A stretch of DNA of 64,000 nt, from assembly GCA_963920525.1 (NCBI GenBank), contig OY986436.1, forward strand, positions 8,762,001-8,826,000. Reading direction: 5' to 3'. Below, piece by piece: positions 43,877 through 54,289 of this stretch. Source of the DNA: Dichetophora obliterata (Eukaryota > Arthropoda > Insecta > Diptera > Sciomyzidae). Position 1 is the stretch's first letter, and the number at the start of each line of letters is the position of its first letter. The notes beneath the pieces are model-generated. The model was not told the DNA's origin. It saw only the letters and a program-made list of their open reading frames with translations, and ran no database searches. Both the position numbers and the translations under genes were made by a program.

Positions 43877-46779
43877 TTGCATGGTGCGGAAATGTCGGGT
43901 CATTTTCGCATAGATTTTTGCAATGTTCGTGGACTGAGGGCGAATTTTTTCGCGGTATATGTCCATTGTACTCTACATAGGCTTCAAATAATGGCACTAG
44001 GCGAGACCCAGGTGGCCGAGGATGCAGATCCACTGGATTTTCATATACCTGGGTACCGCTTACTGCCATTGTTTTCTTTGCATAGAGGCATCGCCCTTTT
44101 TATAAGAACGGATGTAGCATACCAGTGTGAGAGGAGTCTGAACGTGACCGATCCAGAGTTTAGCTCAATGTGGGTTAGGTTCAGGCTTCGCTCTCACTTG
44201 CTGCATTTTTGTTTTATTTATAGAAGCCCGAATCTAGGGAGAGAGCCCACTTTTAACAAACTGGACTCTCTCTCTGATTCGATTACGCATATTTTGGGGT
44301 TGTTTCCTGACAGTGAGATCGTTGTAGCAGGCGATTGCAATGTCCACAACCCGGCTTGGTTACGTCACTCGGGCCCATTGACACCTGTTGGGCAATATGT
44401 TGAGCTATTTGCTGAATCGAACCAATTGATTCAACTAGTGAAGGAACCCACTTTTTTTCCTCAAAGTGATATGCATAGCCATAATACCCTTGACCTTTTT
44501 CTGACTTCACATCATAAAAATATGATGTGAGTGTCAACGCACCTCTTGGTAACTCGGACCATTGTACCATCTCCGCTGTTTTTCCATATTCTAACCCCTG
44601 CACCTCTACGCCTAAAGCCCCGAAGAGGACTGCATGGTTTTATGGAAGGGCAAATTGGACTGCGTTAAATAATTTTTATCGCAACTTCAATTGGAAATTA
44701 TGTTTCGCTGATAGAAATGTGAATGCCGCGGCTGTCATGATACAAGAAATTATTTTATTGGGTATGCGGTCTTTCATTCCCAATAAAATGAGAAGCATTA
44801 AACCAAAAGACCACTCATGGTTTAATGAGACTTGCAGGATTGCAGTCAGGTCCAAAGAGGAAGCCTTTCAGAATTGGCGTTCTAACAAGAATACTGATAC
44901 TAAAAGACTTCGCATCGAGGCAAGGAATCGCTGTAATGCAATTTTAAAACGCGAAAAGTTTCTGCACGAAGCTCGCATTCGAGAAAAGGTTCTTCTCTGC
45001 CCCAAAGGGAGCAAAAATTTTTGGTCATTTGTTAAAAGAGTTAAGAACCAGACATCGTCATCGATTCCAGCTCTTTTAAAAGATGACCAAATCTTCACTG
45101 ACTCGGCTGATAAAGCGAACCTATTGGCTAGATTGTTTGCACAAAATTCCACTCTCTCGGAATGCAATCAGCCACTGCCCTTTGTTGAGAGTGGATCTTC
45201 TGCAATGCAGGAGATATACTTTCGAACGAGAGCAGTTAAAAGGGTCCTCTCAAATCTCAACGTAAACAAAGCCTCTGGTCCTGATGGCATATCGCCAATT
45301 GTGCTTAAAATGTGTGCTTCTTCGCTGGCTCGGCCTTTGCGCAACCTTTTCAACATATCCTACAGAACAGGAATATTTCCATCTTGTTGGAAGGTGGCAA
45401 ATGTCCAGCCGGTACCTAAAAAGGGTGATGCCATGAACCCTGCAAACTACCGACCCATTGCGATATGCTCTACGCTTTCCAAAGTAATGGAGAGCGTAAT
45501 AAACTTCAGCGTTATGAACTATCTGGAGCACAACCAACTGCTCAGTGACAGTCAATATGGTTTCCGTAGGGCTCGCTCTACTGGTGATCTTATGGCGTTC
45601 TTAACCGAAGAATGGAATAAATGCGTTCACTTTTTCGGCGAGAGCAGGGTTGTTGCTCTGGATATTTCAAAAGCGTTCGACCGAGTGTGGCATAAAGCGC
45701 TCGTGTCAAAACTTGCTGCATATGGTTTTGGTGGTAATTTTGCCCGATGGATCACGTGTTTCCTCAAGGACAGAACGATTCGAGTCGTAGTTGACGGTAT
45801 TTCGTCCGAGAAGCACGCCATCAACGCAGGAGTACCGCAGGGTTCAGTTCTATCGCCCACCTTGTTTCTGGTTTTTATCAACGACCTTCTGTCGTTGACG
45901 CATAACCCAATACATTCGTTTGCGGACGACAGCAGCATTTGTCATTCATATTCATTCAAAAAACGCCCAAGCTCTATGGAGATTGAGAGAAAAAGGCAAT
46001 CTATGAATGACACACTCCTTAATGATCTACAAAAAATCTCCGAGTGGGGTCTTGCTAATAGAGTAGAGTTCAATGCAAGCAAGACCCAGTGTTGTCTGTT
46101 AACCCACAAGCGAGTGAATTGCCCTTTAGCTCCTCTCAGTATGAATGGTGTGGATCTTGTGGAATCAGCCGCTCTTGACGTTCTGGGCATATCGATCCAA
46201 TCTGATCTTCGTTGGAATGATCATATTTTCGAAGTGTCGAAAGAAGCGGGCAAGTGCCTAGGTTTTCTAAAACGGTGCAAAAAATATTTCACTTCAGCTG
46301 ATCTTCGCATGATCTACACCTCATATATTAGGCCGAAAATGGAGTACAATTCGCACATTTGGGCAGGGGCTTCAAAATCTTATTTGGAGCTTCTGGACCG
46401 TATTCAACGTCGTGCGATATATTTGATAGGGGATGAAAGTATTTCATCCTCTCTCAACTCTCTTGGGCATCGACGTAATGTAGGTTGCCTAAGCCTTCTG
46501 TATAGGTATTACCATGGGAAGTGTTCAAGGGAGATACATGGCCTGACGTCACCAGCTCGTGTGTTTCCCAGGTCCACTCGGGCAGTTGTCCAAGCCCACC
46601 CCTTTACCATTGCATCGATACCTAATAGAACCTCGCATTACCGCGATAATTCGTTCTTTAGTCGCGCGGTTAAGTTGTGGAATAGTCTCCCTGCGAGCGT
46701 GTTTCCCGGCAGTTTTGAGCTGTGCAAATTCAAAACAAATCTTCACCGACACTACTCCATCTATCCACCCTCCAACTAA
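43877..46779 (+). pseudogene. Jockey-type endonuclease-reverse transcriptase, one frameshift
   Basis: It starts at ATG 43,877 with an APE-type endonuclease: RIDFCNVRGLRANF, ALGETQ, FCFIYRSPN, VVAGDCNVHNPAWL and HNTLDLFLTSH. Near 44,525 a 1-2 nt indel shifts the frame; the second half then continues as VSVNAPLGNSDHCTISA with the endonuclease SDH motif. Reverse transcriptase motifs: NKASGPDGISPIVLKMC, NYRPIAICSTLSKVMESV, QYGFRRARSTGDLMAF, VVALDISKAFDRVWHKAL, GVPQGSVLSPTLFLVFINDL, and the catalytic box SFADDSSI. The C-terminus carries AVKLWNSLPASVFPG. Total length is near 967 codons, full size for the protein. One lesion only, so it died recently or the shift is a sequencing error. Confidence 0.92.
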
Positions 46780-46878
46780 CTATCACCCATCTTCCGAATC
46801 AACACAATGCTTACGCATTTATAGGGGGCATCCCCTGAGCGTTGGTTTAGTCTAAAAAAAAAAAAAAAAAAAAAAAAA

Positions 46879-47172
46879 CATCGTGGCTACACAACAAAGT
46901 TCTAAATTTTATTTATCCTTACTGTTTTTAGTGCATTAATTACACATTTTTAAACTGAACGCAGACTTTTTGGTTTCAATATTTACCTATTGTTTCCGTT
47001 ATCTCATAAATGAAGAGAAAAATATATATTTTTGTGTTTGCTTTTTAAATTTAAGAATGTTAAGAAGAAATACATGAATAAAACATTTAGATGAATTATA
47101 TATTTACTTTGTGTTTTTATTCACTTAATCAAATTGATCAGGTGAAAGCAGAATTTATGAGCTGTGTATATA
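46879..47172 (-). repeat. long inverted repeat, right arm
   Basis: Reverse complement of the left arm (39,585-39,642 plus 42,485-42,712): GTGGCTACACAACAAAGTTC, ACTGAACGCAGACTTTTT, AAGAATGTTAAGAAGAAATA and GTGAATAAAAACAC (inverted) all match. It is about 290 bp, estimated by eye at 85-90 percent identity. Beyond 47,172 homology stops at GTGTATATAAAAG. Confidence 0.85.
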
Positions 47173-47567
47173 AAAGAAGAGCACAGTAGCGTTTGAATGC
47201 TGGATGTCAACTGAGTGTGGCAAGACAGGGTCAGCTAGATAATGAACTTAGCCTGTTGGAATATGATTAATCCAACTGCAATACACTGAAACGTGTTCAA
47301 TCGTACTGTTCAGTCTTACTTAACCTGTTTAAACACAATAATAAATGCAACCATCTGCCTAACACCAAAAATTCTTTATCCGCCCCCTTTCACTAAATTA
47401 AACAGGTCTACAAGTAAAAAACTGCAAAAATATAAAATATAAAATTTAGTATTGTAAAAAAAAATGATGAGATGGAATTTTTGAAATATTTTTTTCGGTT
47501 TTAGGACATCAAAATCTATAAGAAAATGTATAAAAAACCTATAAAGTTTTTTACTTGCAGACCTGTG
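47173..47567. other. right terminal part of the composite element
   Basis: Non-coding. It holds TATATAAAAG near 47,167 (a possible TATA box pointing right) and, at 47,404-47,567, a hairpin made by two inverted copies of the element terminus ((C)ACAGGTCTRCAAGTAAAAAACT). Confidence 0.5.
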
Positions 47568-47570
47568 TTA

Positions 47571-48135
47571 TCGAATGTGCAATGTTTCCACATCTCTAAT
47601 ACCAATTTTCACATGTCGATTATTGAATTTTGAATGTAAATTACCAAAAGTAGAATGTTGAATGTCCATTGTCAAATTCCTAAAGTCGAATTTTGGATGT
47701 TAACTTTTATTGCTGAGCAATAAATATCGAAAATAGATAATTTAATATTGAATAATAAATATTGAGTGTTGAATATCGAATGACAAAAACCAACTATTGA
47801 ATGTCAAGTAGCAAATGTCTACTGTCGAATTGTGTGTCAATGAGTGAGTATCGGCTTTGAAATATCGGCAGTAAAAAGTGTACACTATCATATGTTTAGT
47901 GTCGACTGTGGAGTGTCTAATGTGGAATGTTGAGTGTTTAATGTTGACTGTCAAATGTTGTTTGTTGAATGGCGAATATACAAACAAATAATAAATATCA
48001 GAGGTCAAATGGTAAATATTGGCTATCAATTGCCAACAGTCGATTTTCTTAATACGAACATGAAGTGACTATGAAATGACGAATATCAACTGTACACTAT
48101 CCAACGTCAAGTCAAATGTCTAGCCTTGAATGTGG
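47571..48135. repeat. minisatellite related to GAATGTCGACTGAC (right part)
   Basis: Diverged GAATGT/CGAATGTC units (TATCGAATGTGCAATG, TTGAATGTCCATTGTCAAAT, GTGTCGACTGTGGAGTGTC) continue the array that stops at 37,691. Copies here are much more degenerate than in the centre of the left part, as expected at an array edge. Confidence 0.8.
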
Positions 48136-48452
48136 CTTGTTAAATGTTAAAAATAGTTTGTCTTATATTCATTCTTGAAAAATACATGTTAAATTTTATT
48201 ATTAATTGTAACTTCCATAAAAATTTTAAGCTCTTTTTTGTGACTTTTGTCTGCACTATGAGCAAGTCTTTATTTTTTGCCTGCTCTCGAAGCTAGTCCT
48301 TCATTCCTGCTGATGCACTTTAATCGTAAAAAAGTAGATTTTTTATTCGCATATTTTAAGCATTGAAAAATAATTTATTCATGACTGCATAAATTTGCAA
48401 ATAACTCACCTCTTATCGGCACTTTTTTCTCTCTTTTTTTTCTCGCTTGCAG

Positions 48453-48901
48453 GATGGAGCAGCATCGTCCGAATCTCATCATCATTTCCATCTCGATGCT
48501 TTACTGGTTCAAAACTTCCGTCGATTGTTGGAAGTTTGATGCACGCTTTGCCTCTGATAGCGGCGGCAGCGAAACTGGTGGTGGTGGTGGTCCTGGTCTT
48601 ATCGATGGTGCCTTGGGCCCAGGTGTAGCGCATCATCAGCATGCGCGTGTTCCAAAAAGTGTCAGTATTGCATCAAATGGTGCTGTGGCTGCGGCGTCAT
48701 CAGCGCAGCAGCAGCAACGCTTGGCTGCACCGCCTGCTGTCCCAGTGTCCGGCGGTTTGGCTGCGCTGCTGAGTGCTCAACAACAGGACATGCTGTATGC
48801 CTGCCCACTGAATAGCATGTGCCAGTGTGCGGGGCTTCCGAATGAGACGTCCACGTTGATTGAAATTAATTGCAGCGAGGTGGCGCTGTATAAGTTTCCA
48901 G
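48453..48901 (+). CDS. first coding exon of a leucine-rich-repeat secreted/adhesion protein
   Basis: A pyrimidine-rich acceptor (TTTTTTTTCTCGCTTGCAG) ends at 48,452, ATG follows at 48,454, and a strong donor CCAG|GTGAGT lies at 48,901/48,902, so the exon encodes 149 codons and ends in phase 1. Residues 1-30 include a hydrophobic stretch (NLIIISISMLYWF) that could be a signal peptide or anchor. The middle is Gly-, Ala- and Gln-rich low complexity. The end has CPLNSMCQCAGLPNETSTLI then EINCSEVALYKFP, a cysteine-rich LRR N-terminal cap (C-x5-C-x-C...C) like those of chaoptin- or artichoke-type fly proteins. LRR units must lie in later exons; I saw none downstream in the window. Codons past 48,901 in the open frame are intronic. 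Confidence 0.75.
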
Positions 48902-48960
48902 GTGAGTTTATTGAATGGTGTGCGTGTGGGTGTGTGCGTACAACTTTGCATAACAGTTAA

Positions 48961-50580
48961 TAATTAATTATCAGTTTGACTCACACACATCCATCCATCC
49001 AGTCGTTCGCTCATGTTCGGCTGTGTGCGTGCTGCTGCATTTTTTCTACATTTCATTGCCTACTTTAGCTGTTTGCTGCTGAGCTCGATATGTGTGCCTC
49101 CTGCCAGCCATCCTTCGTAAGCGTTTTACTTTTTGTGGTCGCTGCGGCTTGCAACGCCAGATAATGGCATTTGAATGTTTAACCAACACTTGAGTGGTAC
49201 GTGGGCAGCCTCAATGCGGATGTTGTTGTACCTATGCGAGAAGCAGGTTCTTGTTTATGTTGCATTTGCGTGTGCATGTGTGTGGGAGTGTGTGCGCTAG
49301 TGTTTTTGCATATTTGTGCGCGCCCAAACCAAGTCCTGCATTAAAGTGGTTTTTATGGTTGATTGCGCTGATTGCGGTGAAAACGCAATTTGCTCTTTTG
49401 TTGACGCGGCACACAAGCACAAGACTACAAACATAAACTTGCTGCATGCATTCAGGTCAGCTGTACGCTCTTTAGTTGCGTATGTGTTTGACACAAGCAT
49501 ATATTTATTTGTTTTTTCTTCTCCTCTACAGAAATGCCATTAAATATATTTTCATAATGTTTTGCATATTATTTTAAAATGAAACCGCTGCAAACCGTAC
49601 GATATGATATTTTAATTTCCATTGATTATCCTGAAAAAAATCCGCTTTTAATAAAAAAAAATGCCTTAAATGCTTGCGCATAATTAAGTACTTTCAGTGT
49701 TATAAACATTTGCATAGCTCAGCTTTATTGCAATCTGCTTGACTTAAAATCAGTTATGTTATTAAAAGCATGCAGTTTAATTACTTTTTAAATTTCACCT
49801 GATTTTAAAGTATTCTGCGAACTAAAAAATGACACAAATTGATGAGATTTCCGAGAAATATATATGTATATTAAAAATTTCGAGATTTATTAAACCCGCT
49901 GATGCCTGACAGGTTTCTAGTACGTCGTTGCCTGAAAAGGTCCCCAGGGACCTTCTTAATTAATATAGTGCACGCTGCTTATAATTATTAAATTTTTAGG
50001 ATTCTAATAGTATCATTTCAAGTTTTTGTGTTGTGTATGTTTTGTGAAAAGCCGTAGAATGCGCGTGTGATTATATAGTTAGGCAGATGAAATAGAGAAA
50101 AAAGTATGCAGTTTTTTGTCTTCACTACCAAAATTCATAGAACGGTGTTTGTAATTTTGGAAAAATTTGAAAATTGTCAAACAGTGTTATTTTTCTTTTA
50201 TCTTTCCTTACAATTAGTGTATAGCTAAATTTATTTAACAAAAAATATATATCAGCATATTTTTTTGCTTATATTTCTTGTCTTTAATAACAATTTCTTT
50301 CTATTATCTTGTCATACTTTCAATTTGCTCTTCTTCTCCAATACTGCCATTACTTGTCGCTGTTTTGAGACGACGCACAGTGGCTCCAAATGGATCTTTG
50401 CGTCTCCAAATTCTGTAACTTTTTTGAAGCGAAGCTTTTTACGCCTTGTTTTGTGATTTGCTTGAGTGCAAAAATCTGAAAAACGACACTTTTTTCCATA
50501 CACCTTTTTCTTAGAATTGTTGTTGCTTTTTGTGTCGATTGTAACAAGGGAATAATAAAATTAATAAAAATATTTCTTTG
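48961..50580. other. probable first coding intron of the LRR gene; no gene seen
   Basis: Overlapping small frames on both strands at 49,194-49,543 are shadows over TGTGTG-rich sequence. An 8-2-8 hairpin AAGGTCCCCAGGGACCTT lies at 49,938-49,955, preceded by repeated TGCCTGA.AGG blocks. I see no exon with LRR coding. Confidence 0.45.
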
Positions 50581-50582
50581 TT

Positions 50583-50645
50583 AGCAATGAAGATTGAACT
50601 CGTGCCCTTTCGATTAATAGTCCTATACACTACCAACTGATCCAA
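50583..50645 (-). repeat. tRNA-like SINE head or tRNA pseudogene
   Basis: On the minus strand GGATCAGTTGGTAGTGTATA resembles the D-arm/A box of a tRNA, and CGAGTTCAATC about 30 bp further resembles the T-arm/B box. The anticodon and acceptor stems do not pair properly, so it is not a functional tRNA gene. Confidence 0.45.
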
Positions 50646-51988
50646 AAACCTTCGTTGACTATCAGAGTTTATTTTATATTACGTATTAACTGAAGCTATG
50701 TTGCATAGATGACAAGAATCTATTAAAGGATTGTGCATTAGCTATCCTTCATTTGAACGCGTGAAGCTATGGTTCAGATCAAAAGGATCGTGTTTTGGCT
50801 ATCCAAAAACAAAATCAGCAAAAATATAACATAACATATGTTGATTCTACTTACCACCATTGTCGTTAACAACGCTAACGTGTTTTCTTTTGTTGATGAG
50901 AATAGTTTGTTCCCTAACTTTAAGAACTGCTGGAACTTAAATTTTATGAATTGACACAAGTTATGCTTGCCGCATAAATGAATAAACAGTTTTCGTCATT
51001 GCTAACGAAGATTGGTGATGGTAAAAAACTTGAACAAAACGAGTTACATTTAATATAGAGTCGATTTTTTACGAATTAATTTGCCAGCCGCCTGTGTCCA
51101 AATGGAATAAGATTATTTTTTAGTAATGCTTCTGTAGATTTATTTAATAATTCTATCTTACGCGCAATAGAACGCAATAAAAATTCTGAACAATTACAAG
51201 CATTTAAAAAAAAATTGCATAATTTCAAAGTCTTCAATACAGGTGGTTTACCTTCTGATATTGTTTTTGTCATCAATAAACATTATCTAATAACAAAAAA
51301 TATTAATGTTAGCGATAGTTTGGCAAATGGGGCTATTGGTAAACTAGTGCACATTGAAATTGACCAGAATGACCAGGTTAAAAAAGTTTGGCAGGAATTC
51401 GATGAGTCTAAAATTGGTCAGAAAGCAAGAATGAAAGCTTCTGCTGATGTTCAATCGATTCAAGTTGGAAGAAGAGCTTTGTACCAATTCTACGAAAAAA
51501 CAGTAGCATACTTCTTAATAAAAATAAAACAATTACAGTTACAAGAAATCATTTTCCATTAATTCCTGCAATGGCTGTAACTATTCATAAGTCACAAGGT
51601 GGATCATTCGCAGATTGTTTACGAATTTGACAAAAAGCATTCCTTGCAATTACTCTACGACGCTTTATCTCGTGTTACAGGTGTTGACGGACTTTTATCA
51701 CAACCCCTAATGACAACCCTCAACAATTTTTATTTCATCATGGAAGGTGAAATGATTTTTCTAATGTTGATTTAATTCGAGAATTTTAAAGACTATCTCT
51801 TAACAAATTGGAAACTAAATGTATTACTATAAAACATTTGATAGAGAGCAAACAGTTCCTTTCTGTAATGACTTTAAATTGTCAGAGTCTCCATGCGCAT
51901 TCTCAAGATCTTACCAATTCTATAACTTAAATCTGTGACATTATATTGCTAACTGAAACAAAAATGCAAAACGATGGAAGTATCGATA

Positions 51989-53600
51989 TCACTAATTTTT
52001 TTTTTTTTTTTTTTATTTTAGTCAATGAACATATGCTCTTACAGGCTATGGAATATTAAATATGCTATAAAGATGAATACAAAATATGTTACAATTAAAT
52101 TTAAATTCAATTCACTATAATCACTATAAGATACAATTTATTTGAGATTATTTTAATAATAACTATTTAGAGAATGTTTTAAGGATTCTTTAGAACCTGC
52201 AAAATCAATGTTGCAGTATAACATGCAATTATTAAACTCCAACATAGATCTAAACATTGGCGAGTTAAAGGCATAGTTTGATCTGCATGTTTCTAAATAA
52301 AATACGTCAAAGTGTCTTAATGCTCTCGACGGAACATTAAAATTTATTAATTTGAGCAAGTTAGGACAATCTACCGTTCCCCTTAAAATATCAAAAACGA
52401 ACATTAGAGATAAAATTATTCTTCTATTCTGAAGAGTTTTTAATTTAATAAAACTACAACGATCATTATATGATGGCATTTCAATTTGAGAATTAATGGC
52501 TCTAAAAACAAAACGAGTAAAAGCTTTTTGCACTCGTTCAAGGCGTAAGGTGTGAGACGCATAGAACGGATTCCAGATAAATGAAGCATATTCCAACTTT
52601 GATCGAATTATTGATGTATAAAGACACTTCAGGGTATAAGGGTCTTTAAAACTTGATCCATTACGTCGAACTAACGCAAGCAGCGAGTATGCTTTCGGTA
52701 TAATATAATTCAAGTGACCTATAAATGTGAATCTCGAATCAAATATAACCCCGAGATCTTTAGTTTCACTTACGAATTTCAACCAAGTATTACCTAAAAG
52801 GTACGATGTTTTTAAAGGAGACATTGACTTAGTGTAAGTAGAAAACACACATTTTTCATGATTAAGAAGCAGGCCATTGTTTGTACACTAATCAAAAATA
52901 GCATTTAAGTCAGATTGTAGTAACACAGCATCTGACAATGACCTTATTTTGAGAAAAATTTTTAGATCATCCGCATATAGAAGACATTGCGAATTCTTTA
53001 CTTTTGATGTAATATCATTTATAAATATAATAAAAAGTAATGGACCCAGTATACTTCCTTGAGGAACACCAGAAGAAGCTACAAATGGTCTAGATAGTTC
53101 GTTTTCAATGCAAACATGGTTTAGCCTGTCACTCAAATATGACCCAAACCATCTTAATAAGTTAGAATGGAAACCTATTTTCGCTAATTTTTTTATTAAA
53201 ATATCATGAGAAACTTTGTCAAAGGCCTTTGAGAAATCAGTGTATATTGAGTCAACTTGATATCCCTTTTGAAAGGCAGAAATACAGTATTCCGTTGATC
53301 GACCAGGTACAAAACTATGTTGGAAAGGAGATATTAAGCATTTTACGGCAAAATAAACTTTCTGTTTAACTATTGCTTCGAACAGTTTCGATAAAGAGGT
53401 AAGTTTTGAAATCGGCCTATAATTTTCAATATTATTTTTATTCCCAGATTTATATATTGGAGAAATAAATGATACCTTCCAATCCGGAATAAATGATCCT
53501 GTAGAAAGAGATTTGTTGAAAATTAGCTGGAGGGGTTTTGCTATGGATTTAACACAATTTTTTAAAATCTTAAAATCTAAAAATCGTTTGACATCTTAAA
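51989..53600 (-). mobile_element. non-LTR retrotransposon (family B), 5' truncated, in the Helentron endonuclease
   Basis: A T-run at about 51,992-52,013 (A-tail of the minus-strand element) and a break in the Helentron endonuclease reading between GSIDITNF and FQRNS-type residues bound the insertion. It carries the reverse transcriptase and C-terminal region only. The related fragment at 29,755-30,459 belongs to the same family. No secure target duplication was found. Confidence 0.85.
52153..53570 (-). pseudogene. family B reverse transcriptase, one nonsense codon
   Basis: From about 53,540 down, the minus strand is open in one frame: DWKVSFISPIYKSGNKN, NYRPISKLTSLSKLFEA, FQHSFVPGRSTEYCISAF, SIYTDFSKAFDKVSHDIL, ASSGVPQGSILGPLLFIIFI and LLYADDLKIFLKI (catalytic YADD intact). 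TAG at 52,888-52,890 interrupts FD*CTNNGLLLN, where a tryptophan would be expected. The same frame continues as KCVFSTYTKS, TKDLGVIFDSRFTFIGHLNY, KLEYASFIWNPFY and DCPNLLKLINFNVPSRALRH to the stop at 52,153. The lack of other lesions indicates a young insertion. The endonuclease is missing by 5' truncation. Confidence 0.9.
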
Positions 53601-54289
53601 AAAATTCGCTTGTATATCTCAATTTCAGAGAAATAGTTGTCGTTCTGGAGGAGTTTATCGTAATTATAATTAAGATAAGTACAATACAGTCACTGGGGAT
53701 ATTTCAATATATTTAAACAGACTTCAGCTACAAAATTTTTCCGCTGATATTTCAAAAATTGGAGAAGTATGTATTGCAGAAGCAGGTTTCATTGAACTGG
53801 CTAAAAATTATCACAAAATACCAATTGTTTTTGGTGGAGATTTTAATTGCGATTTAAGACATGAATCCTTAAAGGTACTTAAACAATTCCTTTTTTTAAA
53901 ATTTAATTTGTAAACAATAAGCGATCCAAATATTTGTACAACATGATTAGGAATAACTATTGATGCAGTTTTTTCTAGATATATCGCCAACATATTATCC
54001 ATACCATACGTTTGCTATTTCAGTTATAATAAACCTCTAGATCTAATTAATAAAATTCGATAATAATAAAAAACATTTACAAAATAATTCAAAATGGATG
54101 TAATATGTATTTAAATAAAATAAAAATGATATGTAATAAAATTTACTGGTGTGATTATAACTTGTGTTTTTTTTTAATTAATTTGATGTTATTTAAAATT
54201 TTTGAATTTAAAAATAATTTTATTAAAAAAACTAATAAATTAACAAATCTATGAAACTGTGAAAAGCTTCGCTTCTCTCGTGTATAGAT

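Larger units (their letters stand above)
43277..46878 (+). mobile_element. nearly intact Jockey-type non-LTR retrotransposon
   Basis: About 600 bp of 5' leader is followed by an endonuclease-reverse transcriptase gene (43,877-46,779), a 75-bp 3' UTR and an A-run (about 46,855-46,878). No ORF1 with a coat-protein or CCHC signature is visible in the leader. The leader begins next to the MITE edge and contains a promoter-like GACGTG block. A 5'-truncated sister copy lies at 15,700-16,217. It stands in the centre of the long inverted repeat. I see no target duplication; the hairpin on its left may have disturbed it. Confidence 0.88.
37695..47567. mobile_element. 9.87-kb composite insertion with CACAGGTCTGCAA ends and TTA duplication
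   Basis: The left end is TTA|CACAGGTCTGCAA (37,692 on); the right end is the exact inverse TTGCAGACCTGTG|TTA, ending at 47,567-47,570. Minisatellite sequence lies on both sides, so the insertion boundaries are secure. A CAC start with a 3-bp duplication resembles CACTA-type elements; TTA also suits PIF/Harbinger. At the right end a second, inverted copy of the terminus (ACAGGTCTACAAGTAAAAAACT, 47,404 on) makes a 160-bp hairpin. Contents: a decayed gene (37,914-39,575), an RTE insertion, long inverted arms, a MITE and a Jockey element. Without the identifiable later insertions about 2.9 kb of original element remains. Confidence 0.85.
50870..54060 (+). pseudogene. Helentron relic: PIF1-type helicase C-terminus plus endonuclease
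   Basis: Plus-strand fragments in order: LTKIGDGKKLEQNELHLI (about 51,010), ASVDLFNNSILRAIERNK, an open piece at 51,215-51,562 with TGGLPSDIVFVINKHYLITK, NINVSDSLANGAIGKLVHIE and VKKVWQEFDESKIGQKAR, then FPLIPAMAVTIHKSQGGSFA, LSRVTGVDGL and TTPNDNPQQF. This is the 3' half of a PIF1-type helicase of rolling-circle transposons. An APE-like endonuclease follows directly: FLSVMTLNCQSLHAHSQDL, CDIILLTETKM, and after an inserted retrotransposon IPIVFGGDFNCDLRHESLKV and IDAVFSRYIANILSIPYVCY FSYN. A helicase fused to an APE endonuclease marks Helentrons. Several stops and frameshifts; the Rep nuclease part and both termini are not seen. Confidence 0.8.

Noticed and set aside
43794..44069. Minus-strand 91-codon frame
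   Set aside because: Antisense to the Jockey endonuclease start; no own features.
48395..48642. Alternative frames on both strands over the LRR exon
   Set aside because: Shadows of the supported exon, which has splice sites and a cysteine-rich cap in the chosen frame.
50583..50645. Functional tRNA gene
   Set aside because: A and B boxes are present, but the acceptor and anticodon stems do not pair; more likely a SINE head or pseudogene.
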